Source: Pseudonocardia sp. DSM 110487 (GTDB taxonomy: Bacteria > Actinomycetota > Actinomycetes > Mycobacteriales > Pseudonocardiaceae). Taken from it: a DNA stretch of 64,000 nucleotides. A model generated the notes under the pieces. The model made no database searches, was not told the origin of the DNA, and worked only from the letters and a program-made list of their open reading frames with translations. The first letter of the stretch is position 1, and each line of letters opens with the position of its first letter. Shown here in pieces: positions 34,601-41,783 of this stretch. The DNA lies in NCBI RefSeq assembly GCF_019468565.1, contig NZ_CP080521.1, positions 2,356,001 through 2,420,000 on the forward strand, in the 5' to 3' direction. Position numbers and translations under genes: made by a program.

Positions 34601-35518
34601 CAGGGCAACGACAACCTGGGTGATCGCAACGTCGGTGACCGGAACCAGGGCAACGACAACCGGGGCAACGACAACACCGGCGACCGGAACGTCGGCGACC
34701 GGAACGTCGGGAACGACAACCAGGGCAACGACAACGCCGGAAACGGGAACATCGGCGACCGGAACCAGGGCAACGGGCTGCGCGGCAACGACCAGCGGCA
34801 GGGCTGGGATCCCGGCGCCGCGCCGACCGTCACGGGTGTCGGCATCGACCTCGCCAACAACTACTACCGCGGGATCGGCACCTACAACGATGCGGCGACC
34901 CGGCACGAACGGGCCGCGGCGCGGGCGAGCACGCCGGAGGCCGCTGCCCGGCACCGGAGGCTCGCGGACTACTACCGGCAGGCGTCGAGCCAGCTGAGGG
35001 ACATCACCCAGCGTCGGTTGCCGAGGGGCATCCACGGTCACATCCCCGAAGGCGCGCAGCGGTTCAGTGCGCGCACCGCCGCCGACGGGATCAACCGGGT
35101 GACCCAGCCGGACGGCAGCCGGGGGATGGGCGACAGCCGGTTCAAGGAGACCGTGCGTCGGGGGCTGACCAAGGTCACCGGAGCGAGCACGATCATCGGC
35201 GTGGGGATCGACGTCGCCTCGGGCATCTCGAGGGGTGAGGATCCGGCGTACGCGGTCGGCCGGGCCGGCTCGACTGCGATCGTCGGCGCGGCCGCGGGTG
35301 CCGCGACGCAGGCGGCGATCGTCGCGGCCGGGGCGGCGGCCACCGTCCCGGTCGCTGGATGGGCGGTAGCGGGCGGGATCATAGTGGGTGTCGGTGTCTC
35401 GATGCTGTTCGCCAACACCAACATCGACAACAAGATCGGGGAGGCTGCCGAGGGCGCGTGGAACGGGGTCAAGTCGGCGGGTCGCGCGGTCGGCGACTTC
35501 GTCGGCGGTTTGTTCTAG
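28610..35518 (+). CDS. Giant exported multi-repeat protein with xxNxG pentapeptide array
   Basis: About 2,302 aa. Start: ATG 28610 with TGGAG 8 bp upstream. Layout: residues 1-39 a long N-region, about 40-67 a hydrophobic signal or anchor with an AAPAAAAPA end; 100-180 Lys-Ser-Glu (KKESS) repeats; 180-640 acidic, disordered; 645-765 two related helical repeats (EKxVASGxxT...KxxAxHEK); 785-1420 a Ser/Thr-rich region with about 17 Cys pairs; 1421-2060 about 128 pentapeptides of form xxNxG, like mycobacterial MPTR/Pentapeptide_2; 2065-2300 a C-terminal domain with a Tyr/Arg helical part and a glycine/alanine-rich hydrophobic hairpin (about 2220-2268). No enzyme motif is seen. It is probably cell-envelope attached or secreted. 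The C-terminus resembles pore-forming or polymorphic-toxin tails; function unknown. Confidence 0.8.
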   Translation: MGQVSVREGEAIALTFRSDVDAVRLRLSPVDWLWQAVRWGCTLAGTVVLLWIGAAFLTAAPAAAAPAVHVAAVQQGLVKGGSIRPAGGGDGDSGSDGGESGSEKSDKGSEKSDKKESSKKESDKKDSSKKESSKKESSKKESSKKESSKKESEDKKDSDDKKSKDKKPDKKSDDRKDDKSGSKKESRERESGDSEESKEKSSRNARTASEDGDTSDERREGRQSEDRSSDEDREHRSERATRQEKDGEESRREAGDRDADRESTTRTSAPESDGTEDDDASNRSAESRDSADQDTANRDKAEPENTSQDRSRRTDEKSDGASDRARDSDAEDSERAEAGERVAEIVRDVRDGIVDRGDSDDRDESRDRERRGDRSPGAADEDADETADPSVAEVRRGAGERGTARDPDEDDSGAAEDEVELRQRAGESSVDEDSEEERPRAAIAERRQTSDREERDGRDSREESWADLAEDLTGGRSERDGQGSARSRLRDDDESEGAGAVREAVRERISEAVAEHGEERDHDSDAAREKADRDERRGDRDDVRRLARQAGDLIREVADGDEDVEGALTDLVDEASDSAGHAVERADASEKKPRRTADARGPPADDTSLSVLRSSRSDDADEDSDEDDDRERSDDEYEDSEEQTERVLEGRLEVDKSEERLEKTEKDVASGKATRADYDKQAAEHEKLEQDYESERAKVSTERAELVDDVVDGQRELSERERELEAEEKQVASGEVTEKAHKKNVAKHEKQRDEVYEATDELMDATGHDPDAVSEDDLDGEGSVSGCGSSGAFVECGAATEDADGDRDSDRCVGLSAYGCGASSRSGDNEASASCDSSGSCESGASSRGEDGTATQASARCSGECEQRSRAAPDRSSAECESSGSCESNSSGSRRDESAARMASTSGEDRTTGGVGSGSARCDGGCAVSSSVELDEADDVRAEAEVDCGAPSCSGSGTTATSGSASGVSAAASRDSSATASCEVRGGACGAESRTGIESPIEESEIEAGSERLEVLSDGDALVTSSAATSVDCAGGAGCTGRGTTSTSAEAASGTGVQRLGEGSSSCEVTAGSCEADSHAVADNAAENLADGPTATGTNATGAHSTGTASASAVVDCAGVVGCGGSGSSATRGKGVGATDGAPAPVRETTGTSSCNANATGCVSDSTSRVSNNHEPTAADGWLAARNAESSARSAAARVNSAQSTDPQAPAPAGETEKTTTTGDTGPLIAWSEAHARVACQSADCSGQASSATTGSASGDVPYRDSVGTTSCATHGVGGSCAADTNTLVENRSEPVMTAHGPVQVSGPVSVSRSSARSSCPVGSISCGGKAASETNAIDLGVSERRRGSNSTAACTVAGGGGCTGETTSQASSAPEFVTYDAVTEQPAAEQPRSGPSGNSQTSAVLLGCGIGCTGTVKEEMNNGVGNVGDGNNGDYNVGLLNQGDHNVGDRNIGSHNKGDLNLGDHNTGDENVGTHNVGNRNVGHRNRGDLNRGTGNKGDRNVGSGNTGTGNVGDRNRGDRNRGSGNTGNDNTGSGNVGNANRGNNNNGNNNQGHGNRGNNNQGNRNIGDNNRGSGNRGNSNRGNGNTGSLNVGNGNIGSRNRGDGNRGNGNIGSFNVGDGNLGSYNRGSHNVGNSNTGSRNRGNGNVGSYNRGNGNVGNSNVGSYNRGNGNIGNSNVGDYNRGDGNVGNHNRGNYNVGNSNVGNHNRGDNNVGNYNVGDRNIGDRNIGNDNRGSDNRGNGNVGDRNVGDRNVGNDNRGNDNVGDRNVGDRNRGDDNRGNDNVGDRNIGDRNVGNDNRGNDNVGDRNVGDRNRGNDNRGNDNVGDRNVGDRNRGDDNRGNDNVGDRNIGDRNVGNDNRGNDNVGDRNVGDRNRGNDNRGNDNVGDRNVGDRNRGNDNRGNDNVGDRNIGDRNVGNDNRGNDNVGDRNVGDRNRGNDNRGNDNVGDRNVGDRNQGNDNRGNDNVGDRNVGDRNLGNDNRGNDNTGDRNVGDRNVGNDNQGNDNLGDRNVGDRNQGNDNRGNDNTGDRNVGDRNVGNDNQGNDNAGNGNIGDRNQGNGLRGNDQRQGWDPGAAPTVTGVGIDLANNYYRGIGTYNDAATRHERAAARASTPEAAARHRRLADYYRQASSQLRDITQRRLPRGIHGHIPEGAQRFSARTAADGINRVTQPDGSRGMGDSRFKETVRRGLTKVTGASTIIGVGIDVASGISRGEDPAYAVGRAGSTAIVGAAAGAATQAAIVAAGAAATVPVAGWAVAGGIIVGVGVSMLFANTNIDNKIGEAAEGAWNGVKSAGRAVGDFVGGLF
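28951..29070 (+). repeat. 15-bp tandem repeat encoding KKESS
   Basis: About eight head-to-tail copies of AAGAAGGAGTCCAGC with silent or Ser/Asp-changing variants encode the Lys-Lys-Glu-Ser-Ser stalk. Several adjacent copies are nearly identical, so slippage could change copy number. The segment would be extended and highly charged, suited to crossing or binding the cell wall. Confidence 0.85.
32870..34790 (+). repeat. 15-bp pentapeptide array with 180-bp higher-order units
   Basis: About 128 tandem 15-bp units encode xxNxG pentapeptides (GDRNV, GNDNR, GDYNR and so on). The first ~60 are diverged. From about 33841 units become nearly uniform, and blocks starting at 33961, 34141 and 34321 repeat at exactly 180 bp (12 pentapeptides) with few changes, so they are recent duplications. 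The antisense strand gives a long open frame by composition only. Confidence 0.9.
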
Positions 35519-35533
35519 CGAGTGGAGGTGACG

Positions 35534-36205
35534 ATGTCAGCCGGGCTGCTGCCCCCCGCACCGGACTCGTCCGGGCAACCGAGGCCGCCCACCGCACCTC
35601 GCGTCGACGGCCCGTGGCTGGGTGAGCGCTACCGGCTGAAGGTCGCTCACCACCAGGTCGGCGACCGGCTGTTCGTCTCCTCCACCGGGCAGGGGGCTCC
35701 GCTGCTGGAGAGCGTCGCGGCCCGCCCGCCGAGAGGTGGGCGGACTGCCGCGCTGGGCACGGTGTACGCCGTCCTGCCGGTCACCGTCGTGATCGCGGTC
35801 GTCGTGTGGATCACCGCAGAGGACCGGACGGCCGCGTACCTGATGTCGGCTGTCGTCGTCGCCGCTGTCGCCCTGCTCTTCTTCCTGCGCAACGCCTCCC
35901 GTTCCACCGTCGTGTTGCGGGCGGGCGCTCATGCTGTCGCCGAGGTGGACATCGACGGCGCCGGGACCGATCTACCGCTCTACGAGCTGCGCTCGATCAG
36001 CGTCGCTGACTCGCCGCGTGGGTTGGCGCTGCGGCTCGTCGGGCCGAACAAGCAGCGACTCACCCTCCCGTGCGGGCTGCTGGAGGCCAACCAGCAGCTC
36101 TGGGACCTGGTGTACAACGGCATCCGACACTCGGTGGTCGGTGGTGCCGAGATCGACGCTCGCACGAGGGAGCTACTTCGGTTGCCGTCCAGCGACCCCG
36201 GGTAG
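35534..36205 (+). CDS. Two-TM membrane protein coupled to the giant gene
   Basis: A 223-aa protein: a proline-rich cytoplasmic N-terminus, TM helices at about residues 74-94 and 100-118 with a short charged loop (EDRT) between them, and a ~100-aa soluble C-terminal domain rich in beta strands (VVLRAGAHAVAEVDIDGAG...LRSISVADSPRGLALRLVGPNKQRLTLP) that resembles a PH-like fold. The ATG at 35534 has GGAGGT 4 bp upstream, and the gene starts 15 bp after the giant gene, so the two are co-expressed. It might anchor, export or protect against that protein; no family is recognised. Confidence 0.75.
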   Translation: MSAGLLPPAPDSSGQPRPPTAPRVDGPWLGERYRLKVAHHQVGDRLFVSSTGQGAPLLESVAARPPRGGRTAALGTVYAVLPVTVVIAVVVWITAEDRTAAYLMSAVVVAAVALLFFLRNASRSTVVLRAGAHAVAEVDIDGAGTDLPLYELRSISVADSPRGLALRLVGPNKQRLTLPCGLLEANQQLWDLVYNGIRHSVVGGAEIDARTRELLRLPSSDPG

Positions 36206-36237
36206 CGGTTTCGTGGCGCGTCGCGCCACGAGAACCG

Positions 36238-36978
36238 TCATGGTCGCAGCGACCCGTCTCCAGCGCGCGGGGGTCCACCAGGCCGGTGCGGGGTGCGCGC
36301 CGCCCCGTCGGCGACCGCAGCCAGCCCGGCCCGGTCCCGGATCCGGATCCGGCCCCGATGCAGCGATACCAGCCCGTGCTGGGCGAGCTCGCCGAGCACG
36401 GTCGTGGTGCGCTCGCGGGTCGCGCCGATCAACCCGGCCAGCTGGCCGTGGGTGAGCCGGACCGTTTCGGCGTCCGCCCCTGGAGGGACCGGGGCGGCCA
36501 GCACGCACAGCCGGTGCGCCACCCGCTCCAGGACCGACTTGCACGCCATATCGGCGAGCCGATCCTCCAGATCAGCGATCCGGGCGCCCAACTGCTCGGC
36601 GATCCGGGTGGCGATCCGTGCATCGGACAGCAGCATGTGACGCACGTCCGCCCGGCTCATCAGGCACAGGTCGCCGCCATCGAGCGCCTCCGCCCATGTG
36701 CCTCGCATCTTCAGGCCGAGCATGTCCATCTCGCCGAATATCGCGCCCGGTCCCGGCAGCGCGGTGGTCACGGCGTGGCCATCGGCGGCCGTCCGGAACA
36801 GCCGGAACCGGCCCCTCTTGACGATGAACAGCACGCTCACCGGCCGCGTCGGGTCGTAGACGATCTCGCCGGGCGGCACCGTGCGCATCGGCGCCGCCTC
36901 GGCCATTGCCGCCATCTCCCGGCGCGACAGGTCGCGGAACAGCGCCACCTCCGACAGGCAGAAATGGTCGTCGTCCAT
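36238..36978 (-). CDS. Crp/Fnr-family transcriptional regulator
   Basis: A 246-aa regulator: a cyclic-nucleotide-binding-type beta roll (PGEIVYDPTRPVSVLFIVKRGRFRLFR...GAIFGEMDMLG), a long dimerisation helix, and a C-terminal HTH (LTHGQLAGLIGATRERTTTVLGELAQHGLVSL). The N-terminal Cys is a single residue, so no FNR-type iron-sulfur cluster is indicated. Start: the ATG giving MDDDHFCLSEVALF is preferred; a GTG lies 39 bp upstream. It is convergent with the two-TM gene and upstream of no obvious target on its own strand. Confidence 0.87.
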   Translation of the reverse strand: MDDDHFCLSEVALFRDLSRREMAAMAEAAPMRTVPPGEIVYDPTRPVSVLFIVKRGRFRLFRTAADGHAVTTALPGPGAIFGEMDMLGLKMRGTWAEALDGGDLCLMSRADVRHMLLSDARIATRIAEQLGARIADLEDRLADMACKSVLERVAHRLCVLAAPVPPGADAETVRLTHGQLAGLIGATRERTTTVLGELAQHGLVSLHRGRIRIRDRAGLAAVADGAARTPHRPGGPPRAGDGSLRP

Positions 36979-37091
36979 GTCGCCCACCCCGTCCGCTCGG
37001 CGGGCATACGCCCTCACAGCGCCGCCCCGTCCAGTGTGGCGGGCAAATCCTCCACCGTCGGGTTGCCCGGCGATACCACTGGCCGTTCAGG

Positions 37092-37526
37092 TCACGCCCG
37101 GACCGCGCGGCGGCGCAGCGGCGCCAGCACACCCGCGACGATCAGGCCGTAGAGGAGGTGGCCCAGCAGGCTCGTCATCGTTGCGCCCGAGAACATGAAC
37201 AGCGGCATGCCCAGCATTGCCGGCATGATCAGCAGTGGGCCGATCAGCCACAACACGATCCCGTACACCGCGCCCGCGCCCACCAACGCGCCGGTCCCGA
37301 GGGTCGTGGGCACGATCAGCGCGAACAGCACGCCGTAGAACGCTGAGATGACCAGGTGCACCAGCCAGCCGACCGCGGTGCTGGACGAGCCGACCAGCAT
37401 CGCGATCATCGGCATCATCCCCATCATCGCCATCAACGCGCCGAACACGATCCCGCCGGCCAGCCCGGACACGATCCCCTGCCAGATCCGAGTCACGAGT
37501 GCGCTCGACCCCACGCTCGTCGTCAT
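37092..37526 (-). CDS. Four-TM membrane protein
   Basis: A 144-aa, strongly hydrophobic protein with four predicted TM helices (GIVSGLAGGIVFGALMAMMGMMPM..., then WLVHLVISAFYGVLFALIV and two more). It is methionine-rich in the first helix pair, as in YagU/DUF1440-like proteins; no function is known. The ATG at 37526 has GGAGG 6 bp upstream. It lies downstream of the hypothetical gene at 37.7-38.0 kb on the same strand. Confidence 0.7.
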   Translation of the reverse strand: MTTSVGSSALVTRIWQGIVSGLAGGIVFGALMAMMGMMPMIAMLVGSSSTAVGWLVHLVISAFYGVLFALIVPTTLGTGALVGAGAVYGIVLWLIGPLLIMPAMLGMPLFMFSGATMTSLLGHLLYGLIVAGVLAPLRRRAVRA

Positions 37527-37680
37527 GGCCGCCTCCGGATCCCGGCCCGCCCGTCGCGGGCCACCAGTCGTGAGGGTGACCCGGCCAGCGAGGGACATCG
37601 GTAATCCAGTTCACACAACGACGACCGCTCACCGATCCGGACGACGAGTACCGCGTCCGGCAGAAGGCATCCGGTGGGAT

Positions 37681-38007
37681 TCAGTCCGGCCGGGGGCGCA
37701 GCCGGAGCTGGTCGCGGACGGAACGCTCAACCAGGATCCCGACGAAGTTCTGAACCGGCGCCCGCGCCAACGCCGCGGCCGCCTCCGTGACTGCCGAATG
37801 CACGAGCTGCTCGTCGATACCCGCGGAAACGGCGTCATGGACCAGCCGCTCCCGCACCTCGTGCAGCTGTCCTTCACCGGCGGCGGCTGGTTCCGGTTGC
37901 TGAGCAGGCGAAGCCGCTTGATCACCAGGGGCTGTCGTCGCGGCGTCTCGGGCTCTGCCTGCTTCGTCCATCTCCACCGTCCCGTGGTTGGGAACCGACG
38001 CAGCCAC
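37681..38007 (-). CDS. Small three-helix hypothetical protein
   Basis: A 108-aa protein with a disordered, Ala/Pro-rich N-terminus and a C-terminal helical part (LHEVRERLVHDAVSAGIDEQLVHSAVTEAAAALARAPVQNFVGILVERSVRDQL) typical of small actinobacterial proteins of unknown function ending F-V-x-I-L-V-E-R. A GTG at 38007 or an ATG at 37971 could start it; neither has a clear ribosome binding site. Confidence 0.6.
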   Translation of the reverse strand: MAASVPNHGTVEMDEAGRARDAATTAPGDQAASPAQQPEPAAAGEGQLHEVRERLVHDAVSAGIDEQLVHSAVTEAAAALARAPVQNFVGILVERSVRDQLRLRPRPD

Positions 38008-38122
38008 CGTAGGGGCTGATCCCTATCGCTGCTGGGGACGGCGCGGGGTGGTGGATCCTCGCGAGCAGGCTCCCGCCGTATGTGGGCCGCGGTCGGGTGC
38101 GTGCTGGTTCGCAGGCTGCGGC

Positions 38123-38551
38123 TCAGGCGACGGTCGCGGAAGCCATCGGTGCCTGCTGGGCGCGCGGACGGTCGGCACGCTGCCCTGTGCGCACGCAGAA
38201 CTCGTTGCCCTCCGGGTCGGCCAGCACCACCCAGGGGCAGTCCGGGGCGTCGGCGACGATGCGGCCGCCGAGCTGCACGAGCCGTTCCACCTCCTCCTCG
38301 GGTGCCTTCCCGGCCGGGACGACGACATCGACGTGCATCCGGTTCCTCGCGGCCTCAGCCTCGTCCACCTGCCGGAAGAGCAGTTGTGGGCGGCCGAACG
38401 CCGGGATCGCACCGTCGAGCTCGACGCATTCCAGCCCGAGCGTGTCCCGCCATCGTCGGACGACCTGGTATTCGAGGGCGGCAGCCCAGAAGGCGCTCAC
38501 CGTGTCAACGTCCTTGCAGCCCACCACGACTGCGAACACCCGACATGCCAT
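38123..38551 (-). CDS. Glyoxalase/VOC-superfamily protein
   Basis: A 142-aa protein of the glyoxalase-like (VOC) fold: VFAVVVGCKDVDTVSAFWAAALEY at the N-terminus, RMHVDVVVPAGKAPEEEVERLVQLGGRIV in the second module, and the C-terminal VLADPEGNEFCV motif with the usual Glu ligand. Members include resistance dioxygenase-like and isomerase proteins. The ATG at 38551 is chosen because the open frame upstream is non-homologous. Confidence 0.83.
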   Translation of the reverse strand: MACRVFAVVVGCKDVDTVSAFWAAALEYQVVRRWRDTLGLECVELDGAIPAFGRPQLLFRQVDEAEAARNRMHVDVVVPAGKAPEEEVERLVQLGGRIVADAPDCPWVVLADPEGNEFCVRTGQRADRPRAQQAPMASATVA

Positions 38552-39373
38552 TCGCTGCTCGTACCCCACACGGGTCGATTCATGCGGGGTAAGGGCTTCA
38601 CCCGGAGGCGATGGTTCCCGGGTCCTCCAGATCACCCAGGCCGGAGTCGCCACGGTCGGCGGCCGGGCCTCGCGCCGCGTGGACGTCGTCCGGGTAGCCG
38701 GGCGGTGTCCGCTCCGCTCCGGTGCGGGGTCGCCGGTGTCGTCGGTCGGCCCGTCGACGCCGAGGTCACCGGTCGGAGCGCATGATCTGCAGTATCGGTT
38801 GTCCATGGTTGCGACAACGACCGTCTGCACCCGATACCGGCAGGTCAGCGTGGTGATCAAGGGCTGATGGTCGTGATCGGAGATCATCTAGCGACCATTT
38901 CGCCTTGATCGCCGAATTGTCCCTGGGATGGCGGCTTGATCAGTAGTTCGGCGCGTTCCCGGGTCATTTTCGCCCGTTCTCGCGCCGAAGCCTCGATCAT
39001 GCCCGCCTGAACCGCCTCCGGTGGCGCCGCGCGCCCCGAGGGGCAGGCCCTTGGCCTGCCCGCGTCGTCTGCCTGAGGGGTCGCAGAGGCTCGCGAGTCA
39101 AGGGTTGCGAAGCGATCGCGAAGCGACGCGGAGCGCCCTTGAGTCGTGAGGGGCGGCCCCGCACACTGCGCGGCGCCACCGGAGGCCTTGCGGCCTGACG
39201 GCTTGCGGAGGGCCCGGCGCCATCGGAGGCCTGCGGCCTGGCGGCTTGATGAGGGCGGTGGTCACCGCACCAGTGGTGCGGCTCGACCCAGCCCTTCTAA
39301 CGGCGGAGTTCGTACCCCCGATCGGAGCTGCTGAACCGTATCCGGCGCGGTCACGGTCTGTCGTGATGGATCC
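38552..39373. other. Gene-free stretch with REP-like repeat
   Basis: About 820 bp between the VOC and NUDIX genes. I find no supportable gene. The 38800-39000 part is less GC-biased and contains several GATCA-type short inverted sequences; 39098-39185 is copy C of the dispersed repeat, followed by three iterations of a GGAGGCC-T-GCGGCCTG-type palindrome (39180-39245). Confidence 0.45.
39098..39185 (-). repeat. Dispersed GC-rich intergenic repeat, copy C
   Basis: This is the inverted counterpart of copy A at 11867-11948: GAGTCAAGGGTTGCGAAGCG, then GCCCTTGAGTCGTGAGG and GGCGGCCCCGCACACTGCGC. Differences between copies are scattered point changes. Its presence in two distant intergenic gaps supports a genome-wide repeat family. 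Confidence 0.65.
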
Positions 39374-39883
39374 TTGGGCCTCGTGTCGCGGGAAGAGTTC
39401 CTCCACGATCCGGGCGCGCCGCGCGCGGAGCTGGTGTCACCATCGGTGTTCGCCGCCGTACGTGACGACCGCGGGTGGTTGTTGCTGGTGCGCCGGGTGG
39501 ACAACGGAAACTGGGAGCTGCCCGGCGGTCAGGTGGATGTTGGCGACACGGTCGTCGGTGCGCTGCAGCGCGAAGTCGCCGAGGAGGCCGGCATCGTCAT
39601 CGATGTTCTCGGTGTCTGCGGGGTCTACACCGACCCCGGTTACGTGATCCGGTCGGTGGCCGGACGGGTCCGCCAACCGTTCACGGTGTGCTTCCATGCC
39701 GCGCCCGCGTCCGGAACCACGGATCCCCGGCCGGACCATGTGGAGACCAGCGACGCGGCGTGGATCGATCCCGCCCGGCTCGACACCCTTCCGGTGCACT
39801 CCGCGATGCGGCTCTGGATCGACGACGCCCTTGCCCGGTGGTCGGGGCGCATCGGCGTCAAGTCCGAAGGTCTGTCCACGTAG
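39374..39883 (+). CDS. NUDIX hydrolase
   Basis: A 169-aa NUDIX protein. The box reads GGQVDVGDTVVGALQREVAEE followed by AGI: all core residues of Gx5Ex7REUxEExGU are present except that the first Glu is Asp. Members hydrolyse nucleoside diphosphates linked to another moiety. The start is uncertain: TTG at 39374 or GTG at 39383, both before SREEFLHDPGAPRAEL. It stands alone between the repeat region and the convergent SDR gene. Confidence 0.85.
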   Translation: MGLVSREEFLHDPGAPRAELVSPSVFAAVRDDRGWLLLVRRVDNGNWELPGGQVDVGDTVVGALQREVAEEAGIVIDVLGVCGVYTDPGYVIRSVAGRVRQPFTVCFHAAPASGTTDPRPDHVETSDAAWIDPARLDTLPVHSAMRLWIDDALARWSGRIGVKSEGLST

Positions 39884-39920
39884 GCGCGCTGTGCCGGAGC
39901 TGCGATCGCCGTGGGTGGTG

Positions 39921-39974
39921 GGTGGTCTCGATACGGGCCGGCGCTGGGGCGCCGGCCCTACTCGACAACCGGGA
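39921..39974. repeat. GGTCTCGATACG...CTCGAC palindromic element, copy 1
   Basis: GGTGGTCTCGATAC, then GGGCCGGCGC and its complement GCGCCGGCCC around a 4-nt loop, then CTACTCGACAACC. The same design occurs at 52545-52598. It separates the convergent NUDIX and SDR genes and probably acts as a bidirectional terminator. It supplies the last codons and stop of the SDR gene. Confidence 0.7.
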
Positions 39975-40935
39975 GACGCCGCCCGCCGCGTGGTTCAGAC
40001 GCGGTGAAGGACACCTTCGCCAGTTCTTCTGAGACGCGCCAGATGCGCGCGGCGTCCTCCGTGCTGCGGAGCGGGCGGTAGAACTGCTGCTCGGCGGGAG
40101 CGCCGCTGAGATTCCCGAACCCGTCCGGCCCGTACAGCCGGCCGCCCCGGGCGTCGGGGGAGGTCGCGGCGTACAGGGCGGGAAGCAGCGCGGTCTCGAC
40201 CGTCCCCATGACACCCCAGCGCGACAGCGTGCGGATCAGGCGGATCTGGGGGGCGGCCTGGGCGCGTCCCATCTCGGGTTGGGCGGCGAGCAGGTTCGTC
40301 GGGGCGACCCCGGGGTGGGAGAGGTTGCTGGTGATGCCCCAGCCGCCTGCCCGGCTGCGCCGGTCGAGTTCGAGGCCGAACAGCCCGAACGCGACCTTCG
40401 ACTGGCCGTAGGCGCGGCGGGGACGGTACGAGCGTTCCCAGTTCAGGTCGTCCCAGTTGATGGTGCCCGCTCTCGCCGCGACGCTGATCTGCGAGGTCAC
40501 GCGGGCGTGCCCGGCGCGGAGCATGGGCAGCAGGTGGGCGACGAGGGCGACGTGGCCGAGGTGGTTCGTGCCGAACTGCAGCTCGAACCCGTCGGCGGTG
40601 GTCTGTCGGTCCGGGGGGTCCATGACGCCGGCGTTGTTGATCAGGATGTGGATCGGCCTGCCCTCGTCGCGCAGGGTCTGGCCGAGCGCTGCGACCGAGG
40701 CGAGCGAGGACAGGTCGAGCTCGCGCAGCGACACCTGCGCTCCGGGGATCTGGTCGGCGATCCTGCCGATCGCGGCATGTCCCTTGCGCGGGTTGCGCAC
40801 GGGCAGGACCAGTTCGGCTCCGGCGGCGGCAAGCCTGGTGGCGAGGCCGAGACCGACGCCGTCGCTGGCTCCGGTGACGACGACGCGCTTCCCTGACAGG
40901 TCGGGGACGGTGATGTCGGGTGGGGTGCGTGGCAT
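39958..40935 (-). CDS. Short-chain dehydrogenase/reductase
   Basis: A 325-aa SDR of the retinol-dehydrogenase-like group: TGASDGVGLG cofactor motif, NNAGVM, and catalytic Tyr-x-x-x-Lys in YGQSK. The family Ser of the catalytic site lies in the SQISVAAR segment. The C-terminus (RRLPVVE) is read from the palindromic element that also ends transcription. It is followed upstream by a DUF3159 membrane gene on the same strand, 31 bp apart, and the pair is divergent from an XRE regulator. Confidence 0.88.
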   Translation of the reverse strand: MPRTPPDITVPDLSGKRVVVTGASDGVGLGLATRLAAAGAELVLPVRNPRKGHAAIGRIADQIPGAQVSLRELDLSSLASVAALGQTLRDEGRPIHILINNAGVMDPPDRQTTADGFELQFGTNHLGHVALVAHLLPMLRAGHARVTSQISVAARAGTINWDDLNWERSYRPRRAYGQSKVAFGLFGLELDRRSRAGGWGITSNLSHPGVAPTNLLAAQPEMGRAQAAPQIRLIRTLSRWGVMGTVETALLPALYAATSPDARGGRLYGPDGFGNLSGAPAEQQFYRPLRSTEDAARIWRVSEELAKVSFTASEPRGGRRLPVVE

Positions 40936-40966
40936 GACGGTGCTCCAGGTGTCGTCGTCGGTGTGG

Positions 40967-41644
40967 TTACTCGGCAGGGGTGACCGCGGCCGACCGGCGG
41001 GCGGCGCGGCGGGCGGCGGCGACGGTGAAGGCGGCCAACGCGAAGGGCACCGGGATGACGGCGACCTCGACGACGGCCAGGGCTGCCAGCTGCTCCGTGA
41101 CGTAGAGCACCACGCGGAGGACGAAGTTGACGAAGCAGATGCCGGCCGCGACCCATGTGGTGGTGGCGTAGACGCGCCGCAGCGGGGCGTGCTGACGCCA
41201 GTCGCGGGGCCCGCCGGCCAGGCGGTTGAGCACGATTCCCGTCAGCGGCCGGCCGATGAGCGCCGAGCCGGCGAAGAGCAGCGTCCACCCGGCGGGGAGC
41301 AGGGTGGGGACGAGGAAGAAGCCCCGGGCTTCCCCGGTGAGGGCGGCGACCAGCGCGCACACGGCGGCGATGACGAGGCCGATCAGTGCCGCCCTCGGGG
41401 ATTCCCGGCGCGCGAGGCGCACCCCGAACGCCACCGGAGCGGACACCGCGAGGGCGATGAACGCCCACGTCAGCCCGCCGAGGGCGTTGGCGATGACGAA
41501 CGCAACGGTGGGAGCGGCGGCGACGACGATCCCGGTCCAGCCCCCCGACCTCTCCAGGGCATGGCGGGCGGCCCCGGCGAGGCTCGCCGGCTCGTTCTCG
41601 ACATAGAGCTCGCGCGAGGGCGAGGTGGCCGTCTCGTTCGTCAT
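40967..41644 (-). CDS. DUF3159-family membrane protein (second copy)
   Basis: A 225-aa protein with about six hydrophobic helices and the late YVTEQLAALAVVEV helix of DUF3159, paralogous to the gene at 19.8-20.4 kb. The ATG at 41644 has GGAGGA 8 bp upstream. It leads an operon with the SDR and is divergent from the XRE regulator. Function unknown; the repeated association with redox genes and a regulator suggests a role in handling a small hydrophobic molecule. Confidence 0.78.
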   Translation of the reverse strand: MTNETATSPSRELYVENEPASLAGAARHALERSGGWTGIVVAAAPTVAFVIANALGGLTWAFIALAVSAPVAFGVRLARRESPRAALIGLVIAAVCALVAALTGEARGFFLVPTLLPAGWTLLFAGSALIGRPLTGIVLNRLAGGPRDWRQHAPLRRVYATTTWVAAGICFVNFVLRVVLYVTEQLAALAVVEVAVIPVPFALAAFTVAAARRAARRSAAVTPAE

Positions 41645-41783
41645 GTAGTGCTCCTCCGGTGAGTGGGCGGGTGCCATCGACGGTTCCTCGTCGCCGGGAG
41701 GACAACCAGGACCTCCCGATCCGTGGCTGACCGCGGCCACCGGCTGTAGTAAGGACGCAGCACCGATGACCAGGAGGCAGGCC

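Noticed and set aside
32870..34790. CRISPR-like or satellite array
   Set aside because: The 15-bp repeats are contiguous, in frame and code for xxNxG pentapeptides; there are no unique spacers and no cas genes.
31235..35041. Very long antisense open frame (over 1,200 codons) opposite the giant gene
   Set aside because: It results from the 15-bp repeat and high GC: the reading is a monotonous Val-Pro-Asp-Val repetition with no domain, and the sense strand has a ribosome binding site, signal sequence and structured repeats.
38552..38887. 112-residue N-terminal extension of the VOC protein
   Set aside because: The VOC fold begins at the ATG at 38551; the upstream residues are low-complexity and contain no domain.
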